From CALMFQ01 sp964495595 (GTDB lineage: Bacteria > Pseudomonadota > Gammaproteobacteria > Burkholderiales > SCOH01): a stretch of DNA of 9,982 bases. The stretch lies in contig CAZBWH010000095.1 in assembly GCA_964495595.1 (NCBI GenBank), positions 1-9,982 on the forward strand. Reading direction: 5' to 3'. This document shows, piece after piece, positions 1-9,374 of the stretch. The notes beneath the pieces were generated by a model. The model searched no databases and was not told the origin of the DNA. It worked only from the letters and a program-made list of their open reading frames with translations. The stretch's first letter is position 1. Every line of letters begins with the position of its first letter. The position numbers were made by a program, and so were the translations under genes.

Positions 1-2102
<2,102 letters not shown>

Positions 2103-2171
2103 CAGTCACTCCTGTTGCTGCGGAGGTCCGCCTCCCGTCCATCGGGCTAGCAGGCCATCCAATTCCCGGTC

Positions 2172-5100
2172 TTAGTAGCGTTCCAGATCGATATCGATAC
2201 CCAGCGAGCGGATTTCCTTCACCAATACATTGAAGGATTCCGGCATGCCAGCGTCGATCTTGTGCTCGCCTTTGACGATGTTCTCGTAAACCTTGGTACG
2301 GCCGGTCACGTCATCCGACTTGACGGTCAACATTTCCTGCAGCGTGTACGACGCGCCGTATGCCTCGAGAGCCCAAACCTCCATCTCACCGAAACGCTGG
2401 CCACCAAACTGCGCCTTACCACCCAGCGGCTGCTGGGTAACCAGGCTGTATGGGCCAGTCGAACGGGCGTGCATCTTGTCGTCGACCAAGTGGTGCAGCT
2501 TCAGTACGTGCATGTAACCGACAGTCACCTTGCGATCGAACGCCTCACCGCTGCGCCCGTCATGCAAAGTGATTTGTCCAGACTCTGGCATATCAGCCAA
2601 CCGCAACATGGACTTGATTTCCTCCTCCTTGGCTCCATCGAATACTGGCGTGGCAAATGGGACGCCTTTCGACAGGTTTTTCGCCAGTTCCACAATCTCA
2701 TCATCACTGAACCCAGCAATATCTTCTTGCTGGCCTGACGAGTTGTAAACTTGCTCGAGCAAGGTGCGCATTTCACTGATCTGAACCCCGCGCTGATCCT
2801 TCAGCATCCGGTCGATCTTGTTACCCAGTCCTTTGGCTGCCCACCCAAGGTGAACCTCGAGAATCTGACCAATGTTCATCCGCGAAGGTACGCCCAGCGG
2901 ATTCAACACGATATCCATTGGCGTACCGTCCGCTGTGTATGGCATGTCCTCGATTGGCACAATGCGCGAGACCACACCCTTGTTACCATGACGGCCGGCC
3001 ATTTTGTCGCCCGGCTGCAAACGACGCTTGACGGCCAGATAGACCTTGACCATTTTCTGTACGCCGGGAGGCAACTCATCGCCCTGGGTCAGCTTCTTGC
3101 GCTTTTCTTCATAACGATGGTCAAAGTCGGAGCGCAACTGAGACAGACTTTCTCTCGCCAACTCCAGTTGCCGCGAGGCCTCGTCGTCCGATAGGCGAAT
3201 ATCAAACCAGTCATGGCGCGGAATAGATGCCAGATACTCCCTGTCCAGCACAGCGCCTTTGGCCAAGCGCTTTGGCCCGCCGTTGGCCGTTTTGCCGACT
3301 AGCGCCTTTTCGATACGGTCAAAGGCATCGTTTTCCACGATACGCAATTGATCGGCCAAGTCTTTCTTGTAACGCTTTAACTGATCGTCAATGATCTGCT
3401 GGGCGCGTGTATCGCGTTCAATTCCCTCGCGGGTAAATACCTGAACGTCAATCACGGTACCACTCATCCCTGTCGGTACGCGCAGCGATGTATCTTTTAC
3501 GTCCGAAGCCTTTTCACCAAAGATCGCACGCAGCAACTTCTCTTCCGGCGTCAGCTGAGTTTCACCTTTCGGTGTCACCTTGCCCACCAGCACATCCCCA
3601 GCCTCCACCTCGGCGCCGATATACACGACACCCGCCTCATCCAGCCGGCCGAGCATACGCTCCGACAGGTTGGAGATATCACGGGTAATCTCTTCAGGCC
3701 CGAGTTTGGTATCACGCGCGACCACCGACAACTCTTCGATGTGGATCGAGGTGTAGCGGTCTTCGGCCACTACGCGCTCGGAGATCAGGATCGAATCCTC
3801 GAAGTTGTAGCCGTTCCACGGCATGAACGCGACCAGCATATTCTGCCCCAGCGCCAGCTCTCCCAGATCGGTCGATGCACCATCGGCAATCACGTCGTGC
3901 GCAGCCAGCCTGTCACCGACCTTGACGATCGGGCGCTGGTTGATGTTGGTGTTCTGGTTGGAGCGGGTGTATTTGGTCAGATTGTAGATATCGACCCCCA
4001 CTTCGCCCGCGCTAGTTTCATCGTCGTTGACGCGAATCACCACACGACCGGCATCCACATAATCAACGATACCACCACGGCGGGCCTTCACCGCAGTCCC
4101 CGAATCGACAGCACAGGTACGTTCAATGCCGGTGCCGACAAACGGCTTTTCCGGGCGCAGGCAAGGCACCGCCTGACGCTGCATGTTAGCGCCCATCAAC
4201 GCGCGGTTCGCATCGTCATGCTCCAGGAACGGGATCAGCGACGCAGCCACCGATACGATTTGCGACGGCGCGATATCCATGTACTGGATGCGGTCCGGCG
4301 TCGATACGGTAGTCTCTCCGTGGTGGCGACAAGTCACCAGTTCATCAATGAGGGTCCCGCTCCCGTCGAGCGTCGCGTTTGCCTGGGCAATCACGTAACG
4401 CCCCTCCTCAATCGCCGACAGGTATTCGATCTGATCCGTTACCTTGCTGTCCACGACTTTACGATATGGTGTTTGGAGGAAGCCATACTCGTTGGTCTGC
4501 GCATAAATCGCCAGCGAGTTGATCAGCCCGATATTCGGGCCTTCCGGTGTTTCAATCGGGCAGACACGACCGTAATGGGTCGGATGTACGTCGCGGACCT
4601 CGAAACCTGCACGCTCACGAGTCAAACCGCCTGGGCCAAGTGCGGACACACGTCGTTTGTGGGTAATCTCAGACAGCGGATTGGTCTGATCCATAAACTG
4701 CGATAGCTGGCTGGAACCGAAGAATTCCTTGATTGCCGCACTGACCGGTTTGGCATTGATCAGATCGTGCGGCATCAGATTTTCGCTTTCGGCCTGATTT
4801 AGTCGCTCTTTTACCGCTCGCTCCACGCGAACCAGACCGGCGCGGAACTGATTCTCGGCCAATTCGCCTACCGAACGGACGCGACGGTTGCCCAGGTGGT
4901 CGATATCGTCGACCTCTCCACGGCCATTACGCAACTCGACCAGGATGCGAATGACCGCAACAATATCTTCGGTCGACAGTGTGCCAGCACCGATCAACTC
5001 ATCACGCCCAATGCGGCTGTTGAATTTCATCCGGCCCACGGCAGAAAGGTCGTAACGATCCTCGCTGAAGAACAAACCCTGGAACAACCCTTCCACCGCA

Positions 5101-6242
5101 TCTTCTGTGGGAGGCTCACCAGGACGCATCATCCGGTAAATGGCCACGCGGGCGGCAGTCTGGTCGGAAGTATCATCAATGCGCAACGACTGGGAAATAT
5201 AAGCACCTACATCCAGATCGTTGGTGTAAATGACATCGATCTGGCGGACACCGGCCTTGTCGAACTTGGCAAGCAAATCCTCGGTCACTTCCTCGTTGGC
5301 CTTGGCAACCAGCTCCCCGGTGTTTTCATTGGCTATGTTCTTTGCCAGGACACGTCCGAGCAGGAAGTCCATTGGAATCGACACGCGGGTCAAGCCGGCC
5401 GACTGGATGTCGCGGATGGTTTTTGCGGTAATACGCTTATCTTTGGCAACCAGCACCTTGCCGTCAGACGAAGCGATATCGAACTTGGCGACCTCGCCCT
5501 TCAAACGTTCGGGAACCAACTCCATCTCGATGCCGTTGCCAAAATAGAAGGTATCAAAGGCAAAAAACTCGGCCAGAATCTGCTCCGGGTTATATCCCAA
5601 TGCCTTCAACAAAATGGTCACCGACATCTTGCGGCGGCGGTCGATACGGAAGTACAGAAAGTCCTTGGCATCGAATTCGAAATCCAGCCAGGAACCACGG
5701 TAGGGAATCACACGAGCCGAAAACAGCAGCTTGCCTGAAGAGTGAGTCTTGCCGCGATCATGCTCGAAAAACACCCCAGGAGACCGGTGCAATTGCGAAA
5801 CAATAACCCGCTCAGTACCGTTGATGATGAACGAGCCGGTGCCAGTCATGAGCGGAATTTCGCCCATGTAAACCTCCTGCTCCTTCACCTCCTTCACTTT
5901 CTGGGTCTCGCGATCCAGAATGGTAAGCCGGACTCGTGCGCGCAAGGGCGCGGCAAAGGTTATGCCACGCTGCTGACATTCCGGTTCGTCAAAAACCGGC
6001 GCCCCCATCATGTAGCTGACAAAATCAAGCCTGGCATTACCGGAATGGCTGATGATTGGAAATACGGACTGGAAGGCAGCTTGCAAACCCACAACCTTCC
6101 GCTCATCAACCGGCACACCCGTTTGCAGGAATTGTGCATACGACTCGATCTGGGTTGCCAACAGATAAGGCACATCGAGCACGCGTTCGCGCTTGGCGAA
6201 ACTCTTACGGATGCGTTTTTTTTCGGTAAACGAATAGCTCAT
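2172..6242 (-). CDS. rpoB: RNA polymerase subunit beta (RpoB), complete, 1356 aa
   Basis: Beta forms one pincer of core RNA polymerase and, with beta', the active site and rifampicin pocket. The protein begins MSYSFTEKKRIRKSFAKR and ends LDIDLERY. The rifampicin region is around residues 509-535 (SSQLSQFMDQTNPLSEITHK). M517 and D518 correspond to E. coli M515 and D516. The classical contact residues look wild type, so the enzyme is probably rifampicin-sensitive. The catalytic-region acidic pair is E815/D816 (E. coli 813/814), the nucleotide-contacting lysines are K1080 and K1088 (1065/1073), and H1251 matches H1237. The offset grows from +2 to about +15 between E816 and K1080, so the 13 or so extra residues lie in the lineage-specific insertion region there. 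The frame stays open to a TTG at 6260, but the ATG at 6242 is chosen because GGAG at 6249-6252 sits six bases before it and the protein then starts as its family does. Confidence 0.99.
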   Translation of the reverse strand: MSYSFTEKKRIRKSFAKRERVLDVPYLLATQIESYAQFLQTGVPVDERKVVGLQAAFQSVFPIISHSGNARLDFVSYMMGAPVFDEPECQQRGITFAAPLRARVRLTILDRETQKVKEVKEQEVYMGEIPLMTGTGSFIINGTERVIVSQLHRSPGVFFEHDRGKTHSSGKLLFSARVIPYRGSWLDFEFDAKDFLYFRIDRRRKMSVTILLKALGYNPEQILAEFFAFDTFYFGNGIEMELVPERLKGEVAKFDIASSDGKVLVAKDKRITAKTIRDIQSAGLTRVSIPMDFLLGRVLAKNIANENTGELVAKANEEVTEDLLAKFDKAGVRQIDVIYTNDLDVGAYISQSLRIDDTSDQTAARVAIYRMMRPGEPPTEDAVEGLFQGLFFSEDRYDLSAVGRMKFNSRIGRDELIGAGTLSTEDIVAVIRILVELRNGRGEVDDIDHLGNRRVRSVGELAENQFRAGLVRVERAVKERLNQAESENLMPHDLINAKPVSAAIKEFFGSSQLSQFMDQTNPLSEITHKRRVSALGPGGLTRERAGFEVRDVHPTHYGRVCPIETPEGPNIGLINSLAIYAQTNEYGFLQTPYRKVVDSKVTDQIEYLSAIEEGRYVIAQANATLDGSGTLIDELVTCRHHGETTVSTPDRIQYMDIAPSQIVSVAASLIPFLEHDDANRALMGANMQRQAVPCLRPEKPFVGTGIERTCAVDSGTAVKARRGGIVDYVDAGRVVIRVNDDETSAGEVGVDIYNLTKYTRSNQNTNINQRPIVKVGDRLAAHDVIADGASTDLGELALGQNMLVAFMPWNGYNFEDSILISERVVAEDRYTSIHIEELSVVARDTKLGPEEITRDISNLSERMLGRLDEAGVVYIGAEVEAGDVLVGKVTPKGETQLTPEEKLLRAIFGEKASDVKDTSLRVPTGMSGTVIDVQVFTREGIERDTRAQQIIDDQLKRYKKDLADQLRIVENDAFDRIEKALVGKTANGGPKRLAKGAVLDREYLASIPRHDWFDIRLSDDEASRQLELARESLSQLRSDFDHRYEEKRKKLTQGDELPPGVQKMVKVYLAVKRRLQPGDKMAGRHGNKGVVSRIVPIEDMPYTADGTPMDIVLNPLGVPSRMNIGQILEVHLGWAAKGLGNKIDRMLKDQRGVQISEMRTLLEQVYNSSGQQEDIAGFSDDEIVELAKNLSKGVPFATPVFDGAKEEEIKSMLRLADMPESGQITLHDGRSGEAFDRKVTVGYMHVLKLHHLVDDKMHARSTGPYSLVTQQPLGGKAQFGGQRFGEMEVWALEAYGASYTLQEMLTVKSDDVTGRTKVYENIVKGEHKIDAGMPESFNVLVKEIRSLGIDIDLERY

Positions 6243-6248
6243 TAAGAA

Positions 6249-6252
6249 CTCC
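6249..6252 (-). promoter_or_regulatory. Shine-Dalgarno of rpoB (decides the start)
   Basis: On the minus strand GGAG is followed by six bases and then ATG at 6242-6240. It lies inside the six-codon extension that would result from the upstream in-frame TTG at 6260. It therefore argues for the downstream ATG as the true start. Confidence 0.8.
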
Positions 6253-6370
6253 ATCGACAAGGTGCGTCAGAAAACATAAGGCAGTAGCCAACCATTCTTC
6301 GGTAAACCGGCAAGGATCGTTCGCTGGAAACACGACGTGGCCGACTATCTTTTGCTTTCTACAAATGAAA

Positions 6371-6398
6371 CTAGGCTGGCGCCTGAGCGCCAGCCTGG
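6371..6398 (-). terminator. Hairpin in the rplL-rpoB spacer, likely partial terminator (attenuator)
   Basis: A perfect 10-bp GC-rich inverted repeat (AGGCTGGCGC / GCGCCAGCCT, arms 6387-6396 and 6373-6382) closes a four-base loop. It can be extended by one G-U and one C-G pair. It starts 17 bases after the rplL stop. The bases after it on the transcript read AGUUUCAUUUG, so the U-tract is broken. That suits partial termination rather than a full stop. In E. coli an attenuator in this spacer lowers rpoBC output relative to the ribosomal proteins. That this hairpin does the same is inferred from position and structure. An RNA-processing role is an alternative. Confidence 0.65.
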
Positions 6399-6415
6399 TC
6401 TTGCACAAAAACCGA

Positions 6416-6787
6416 TTACTTGATCTCGACTTTCGCGCCAGCTTCTTCCAGCTGCTTCTTGATCGATTCAGCGTCAGCCTTGTTGGCGCCTTCCTTAACG
6501 GCCTTCGGTGCGCCATCGACCAGATCTTTCGCCTCTTTCAGACCCAAGCCGGTCACTGCACGTACAACCTTGATCACGCCAACCTTGTTGTCGCCGGTCG
6601 CAGTCAGAATCACGTCGAACTCGGTCTTCTCTTCGGCCGCAGGAGCAGCCGCGCCAGCCGGACCAGCCACTGCAACTGCAGCAGCAGATACACCGAATTT
6701 CTCTTCGAACGCCTTGACCAGATCGTTCAACTCCATAACAGTCATACTGCTGACGGCTTCGAGGATATCGTCTTTGGTAATTGCCAT
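6416..6787 (-). CDS. rplL: 50S ribosomal protein L7/L12
   Basis: L7/L12 is the multicopy stalk protein that recruits translational GTPases (EF-Tu, EF-G, IF2, RF3) and stimulates GTP hydrolysis. The 123-residue protein shows the usual three parts. The N-terminal dimerisation and L10-binding helices span about 1-35. An Ala/Gly/Pro-rich hinge spans about 37-52 (VAVAGPAGAAAPAAEE). The C-terminal factor-binding domain spans about 53-123 and includes KVGVIKVVRAVTGLGLKEAK. The length is normal for the family. The ATG at 6787 has AGGAG eight bases upstream. It follows rplJ after a 45-base spacer, and the pair is presumably controlled from the leader upstream of rplJ. Downstream lies the hairpin before rpoB. 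Confidence 0.99.
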   Translation of the reverse strand: MAITKDDILEAVSSMTVMELNDLVKAFEEKFGVSAAAVAVAGPAGAAAPAAEEKTEFDVILTATGDNKVGVIKVVRAVTGLGLKEAKDLVDGAPKAVKEGANKADAESIKKQLEEAGAKVEIK

Positions 6788-6832
6788 TTGTAAAACTCCT
6801 GAAACTAGAATCTAGAAAAATGAAATCGGGAT

Positions 6833-7330
6833 TTAAGCGGCTTCTGCCTGCTTTTTCTCGGCCAAAGCGGCAATTGCACGCGCCATACCGGCAACCGGGG
6901 CCTGCATAACGTACGCCAGCTTGGACAGCAATTCTTCGCGGCTCGGTATCGACGCCAGCTGACTTACGCCTGCTGCATCCAGAACCTTGCCATCATAAGA
7001 ACCCGCTTTGATGACGATCTTGTCATCCGTCTTCGAGAAATCGAACAGCACCTTGGCTGCAGCAACCGGATCAGCAGACACGCTGTACACCAGCGGGCCG
7101 ACCATCTGGTCAGCCAGGCCGGCAAACGGCGTATCAGCAACCGCACGGCGTGCCAGCGTGTTTTTCAACACACGCAGATACACGCCCTGCTCGCGCGCCT
7201 TAGCGCGCAATTTGGTCATGCTTGCAACCCGGATGCCCCGATATTCGGCGACAACAATGGTTTCCGCCTTGGCCACTTCTGCCGCGACTTCTTCCACTAC
7301 CGCCTTTTTGTCTTCAATATTGAGACTCAA
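6833..7330 (-). CDS. rplJ: 50S ribosomal protein L10, TTG start
   Basis: L10 anchors L12 dimers to 23S rRNA at the base of the stalk, and in other bacteria the L10-L12 complex represses its own mRNA. The protein reads MSLNIEDKKAVVEEVAAEV and ends AEKKQAEAA. The rRNA-binding domain covers roughly residues 1-130 (VVAEYRGIRV, YLRVLKNTLARRAV, VGPLVY), followed by the C-terminal L12-binding helix at about 135-160. The start is TTG at 7330-7328. A perfect AGGAGG sits six bases before it and the resulting 165 residues equal the E. coli length. No ATG is available nearby. The frame remains open upstream to GTG at 7390, but the extra 20 residues look nothing like the family and there is no spaced Shine-Dalgarno for them. 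rplL follows after 45 bases. Confidence 0.97.
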   Translation of the reverse strand: MSLNIEDKKAVVEEVAAEVAKAETIVVAEYRGIRVASMTKLRAKAREQGVYLRVLKNTLARRAVADTPFAGLADQMVGPLVYSVSADPVAAAKVLFDFSKTDDKIVIKAGSYDGKVLDAAGVSQLASIPSREELLSKLAYVMQAPVAGMARAIAALAEKKQAEAA

Positions 7331-7336
7331 GGTCAA

Positions 7337-7342
7337 CCTCCT
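7337..7342 (-). promoter_or_regulatory. Shine-Dalgarno of rplJ (supports TTG start)
   Basis: On the minus strand AGGAGG is followed by six bases (TTGACC) and then the TTG start codon. The full anti-16S match compensates for the weak start codon and fixes the L10 N-terminus at MSLNIEDKK. Confidence 0.9.
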
Positions 7343-7390
7343 ACAGTTTGAACATCGAAACAGTCTGCGAACAACAGACCGTTCCGCCAC

Positions 7391-7447
7391 CTAAGATACG
7401 GCGACCTTCGCTTCAGGAACATCAACTGGCGATTGTATGAAATACAT
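7391..7447 (-). CDS. Candidate 18-codon upstream ORF in the rplJ leader
   Basis: Seen directly: ATG at 7447-7445 opens an 18-codon frame (MYFIQSPVDVPEAKVAVS) ending at TAG 7393-7391. GGAGG at 7455-7459 lies seven bases upstream of the ATG, which is close to ideal spacing. The TAG is in the same frame as rplJ, and the frame stays open from there to the rplJ TTG, 60 bases downstream. The peptide shows no run of one amino acid as in classical amino-acid attenuators. I recognise no family. It may be a translated leader peptide that affects ribosome access to rplJ, or a chance match of a purine-rich stretch and an ATG. Conservation would decide. Confidence 0.35.
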   Translation of the reverse strand: MYFIQSPVDVPEAKVAVS

Positions 7448-7483
7448 CAAACAACCTCCGTTAAAACCTTCTTCTTAGGGTAC

Positions 7484-7552
7484 ACCGTCTGCGTAGGCCA
7501 CCTTGACAGGGGATTAAGCCGACTCCAATCAATTGAAGCCAGCGCCTACGGT
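7484..7552 (-). promoter_or_regulatory. Likely L10 leader operator (autoregulatory mRNA structure)
   Basis: This sits in the 299-base rplA-rplJ spacer (7331-7629), which holds no gene longer than the 18-codon ORF. On the transcript, ACC plus GUAGGC (7552-7544) can pair with GCCUAC (7498-7493) and GGU (7486-7484). That leaves a one-sided six-base bulge GCAGAC (7492-7487) and encloses about 45 bases that include GGCUUAAUCCCC. An asymmetric helix with a GA-containing bulge, upstream of rplJ, is what is described for the L10-L12 repressor site with its kink-turn. The pairing is seen; the role is inferred from family knowledge. I found no convincing -35/-10 promoter in this spacer. A second small stem, GUCUG/CAGAC, lies at 7363-7379 near the rplJ start. 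Confidence 0.6.
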
Positions 7553-7629
7553 CTTGGACAATCTGCCGCATCGCTGCAGCAGCCCAAAGTCAGTAGCCAC
7601 GACCGGTCGCCCGGGTAGCGGCCGCAACA

Positions 7630-8325
7630 TCATGAACTCAGCGAATTGGTATCGACGCGAACACCGATGCCCATAGTGCTGGAAACTGCAACCTTGCGCA
7701 GGTAGATACCCTTCGAACTGGCAGGCTTGGCCTTCTGCAGGGCATCGATCAACGCCCCCAGATTTTCTTTCAGCGCCACGGCATCGAATGATGCACGACC
7801 GATGGTGCACTGAATAATGCCCCCCTTGTCGGTCCGGTACTGAACCTGCCCTGCCTTGGCGTTCTTCACGGCCTCAGCAACATTCGGGGTTACAGTACCA
7901 ACCTTCGGGTTAGGCATCAGACCACGTGGCCCGAGGATCTGGCCCAGCTGACCAACGATACGCATTGCGTCCGGACTGGCAATTACCACGTCAAAGTCCA
8001 TCATGCCGCCCTTGATCTGCTCAGCCAGATCTTCGAAACCGACGATCTCGGCACCGGCGGCCTTGGCAGCCTCAGCGTTGGCGCCCTGGGTGAAAACGGC
8101 AACACGAACCGACTTACCGGTACCACGCGGCAGCACAACCGAACCACGTACAACCTGATCCGATTTGCGTGCATCAATACCAAGATTGACTGCGATGTCG
8201 ATCGACTCATCAAACTTGGCACTGGCCGTCTGCTTAACCAATGCCAGAGCGTCGTCCAGAGCATACAGCTTGTTACGGTCAACCTTAGCCCTCAGGGCCT
8301 GCAAACGTTTGGAAATCTTGGCCAT
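7630..8325 (-). CDS. rplA: 50S ribosomal protein L1
   Basis: L1 binds 23S rRNA at the mobile stalk beside the E site and helps release deacylated tRNA. In many bacteria it also represses translation of its own L11-L1 message. The 231-residue protein starts MAKISKRLQALRAKV and carries the L1 signature GQLGQILGPRGLMPNPKVGT at about residues 122-141. The length fits the family (E. coli 234). The ATG abuts the rplK TAA directly (TAAATG). Its Shine-Dalgarno, GGAGGG, lies inside the last rplK codons seven bases before the ATG. Translation of L1 is therefore probably coupled to L11. The stop is TGA, followed by the long rplJ leader. Confidence 0.99.
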   Translation of the reverse strand: MAKISKRLQALRAKVDRNKLYALDDALALVKQTASAKFDESIDIAVNLGIDARKSDQVVRGSVVLPRGTGKSVRVAVFTQGANAEAAKAAGAEIVGFEDLAEQIKGGMMDFDVVIASPDAMRIVGQLGQILGPRGLMPNPKVGTVTPNVAEAVKNAKAGQVQYRTDKGGIIQCTIGRASFDAVALKENLGALIDALQKAKPASSKGIYLRKVAVSSTMGIGVRVDTNSLSS

Positions 8326-8757
8326 TTATACGCCCTCCGTTTCGATGCCCATACTGCGAGCAGAACCGGCGATGGTTCGCACGGCAGCATCCATATCAGC
8401 AGCGGTCAGATCCGGCTGTTTGGTCTTGGCAATCTCTTCCAGTTGTGCGCGGGTCAGTTTGCCTACCTTGTCGGTGTGCGGCTTGGGGCTACCCTTCTGA
8501 ACGCCAGCAGCCTTCTTGATCAGAATGGTTGCCGGAGGCGTCTTCATGATGAAGGTGAAGCTCTTGTCGGCAAACGCAGTAATGACCACTGGAATCGGCA
8601 GACCGGGCTCCATGCCCTGTGTCTGCGCATTGAACGCCTTACAGAACTCCATGATATTCAGACCACGCTGACCCAGCGCCGGGCCGATAGGCGGCGACGG
8701 ATTTGCCTTACCTGCAGGAACCTGCAGCTTGATGTAGCCGGTAATTTTCTTAGCCAC
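8326..8757 (-). CDS. rplK: 50S ribosomal protein L11, GTG start
   Basis: L11 binds the GTPase-associated domain of 23S rRNA, contacts elongation factors and the L10 stalk base, and is needed for RelA activation in the stringent response. The protein has 143 residues and starts MAKKITGYIKLQVPAGKANP. The proline-rich N-terminal switch region (PSPPIGPALGQRGLNIM) spans about 21-36. The C-terminal RNA-binding domain follows from about 75 (SPKPHTDKVGKLTRAQLEEI at 90-109). The start is GTG at 8757-8755, with GGAG seven bases upstream. This start gives the family's normal N-terminus. The TAA stop touches the rplA ATG. The 83-base gap from nusG has room for an L1-responsive operator but no obvious promoter. 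Confidence 0.99.
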   Translation of the reverse strand: MAKKITGYIKLQVPAGKANPSPPIGPALGQRGLNIMEFCKAFNAQTQGMEPGLPIPVVITAFADKSFTFIMKTPPATILIKKAAGVQKGSPKPHTDKVGKLTRAQLEEIAKTKQPDLTAADMDAAVRTIAGSARSMGIETEGV

Positions 8758-8840
8758 GATTCAACTCCACAAATGGGTGTAACGCGAGGCCGATGCCCCG
8801 CTCCCCGTTAAATACAGGCCGCCCGCTGGCAGCCCACGAT

Positions 8841-9374
8841 TCAGGCCTTTTCTACTTGCGAAAAGTCCAGCTCCACCGGTGTAGCCCGTCCGAAAATGGC
8901 GACGGACACACGCAATTTGTTCTTGTCATAGTCAACATGCTCGACCATGCCGTTGAAATCCGTAAACGGGCCTTCAGTCACCCGCACGGATTCACCTACC
9001 TCGAAAAGCACCTTGGGCTTCGGTTTTTCGACCCCTTCCTGCATCTGCTGCAGAATGGCGTCAACCTCTTTCTTGCTGATTGGTGTCGGCTTCATACCGA
9101 CGCCACCAACAAAGCCGGTTACTTTGGGCGTATTCTTGACCAGATGCCAGGATTCATCGGTCATGTTCATTTCAACCAGGACGTATCCAGGAAAAAACTT
9201 GCGCTCGGCTATCGTCTTGCGGCCGGATCGCATTTCCATGACCTCCTCGACCGGAACCAGAATCTGACCAAACTGATCCTGCATGCCTTCACGCTCAATG
9301 CGTTCTTTTAACGCTCGCTGCACGCTCTTCTCAAAACCGGAATAGGCATGCACCACATACCAACGCATTGTCAT
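8841..9374 (-). CDS. nusG: Transcription elongation/antitermination factor NusG
   Basis: NusG binds RNA polymerase over the cleft, increases processivity, and through its C-terminal domain links polymerase to Rho or to ribosomal protein S10 (NusE). The 177-residue product begins MTMRWYVVHAYSGFEKSVQ. The NGN domain spans roughly 1-115, including the core motif FFPGYVLVEMN at 60-70. The KOW domain spans about 125-177 (GESVRVTEGPFTDFNGMVEH at 127-146). The first ATG (9374) is chosen because it abuts the secE TAA and has GGGG seven bases upstream, but a second ATG two codons later (9368) is possible. Length and domains are normal for the family. Tight linkage to secE suggests translational coupling. 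Confidence 0.98.
   Translation of the reverse strand: MTMRWYVVHAYSGFEKSVQRALKERIEREGMQDQFGQILVPVEEVMEMRSGRKTIAERKFFPGYVLVEMNMTDESWHLVKNTPKVTGFVGGVGMKPTPISKKEVDAILQQMQEGVEKPKPKVLFEVGESVRVTEGPFTDFNGMVEHVDYDKNKLRVSVAIFGRATPVELDFSQVEKA

Noticed and set aside
2122..2135. Five-base-pair GGAGG/CCTCC hairpin in the rpoB-rpoC spacer
   Set aside because: It is short and has no U-tract, and such stems are common by chance in GC-rich spacers. It is not enough for a regulatory call.
3741..5738. Plus-strand open frames of 321 and 280 codons (3741-4706, 4896-5738) opposite rpoB
   Set aside because: Both share the codon register of rpoB on the opposite strand and show no recognisable domain. They are by-products of rpoB codon bias.
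6243..6260. Extension of rpoB to the in-frame TTG at 6260
   Set aside because: The Shine-Dalgarno GGAG is inside this extension and serves the ATG at 6242, which gives the family N-terminus.
6805..6815. CTAGAATCTAG near-palindrome in the rplJ-rplL spacer
   Set aside because: It has only five base pairs around one base, with no second copy or neighbouring promoter element.
7331..7390. N-terminal extension of rplJ to the in-frame GTG at 7390
   Set aside because: The extra 20 residues (Arg/Cys-rich) do not resemble L10, there is no spaced Shine-Dalgarno, and TTG 7330 with AGGAGG gives the standard 165-aa protein.
7331..7629. Sigma-70 promoter inside the rplJ leader (for example TACAAT near 7430-7440)
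   Set aside because: A -10-like TACAAT is present but no -35-like hexamer occurs 16-18 bases upstream, so a promoter is not supported.
8712..8727. CTGCAGG-AA-CCTGCAG inverted repeat near the 5' end of rplK
   Set aside because: It encodes the conserved LQVPAG stretch of L11, so the symmetry is most simply a by-product of codon choice; the two-base loop also disfavours a real hairpin.
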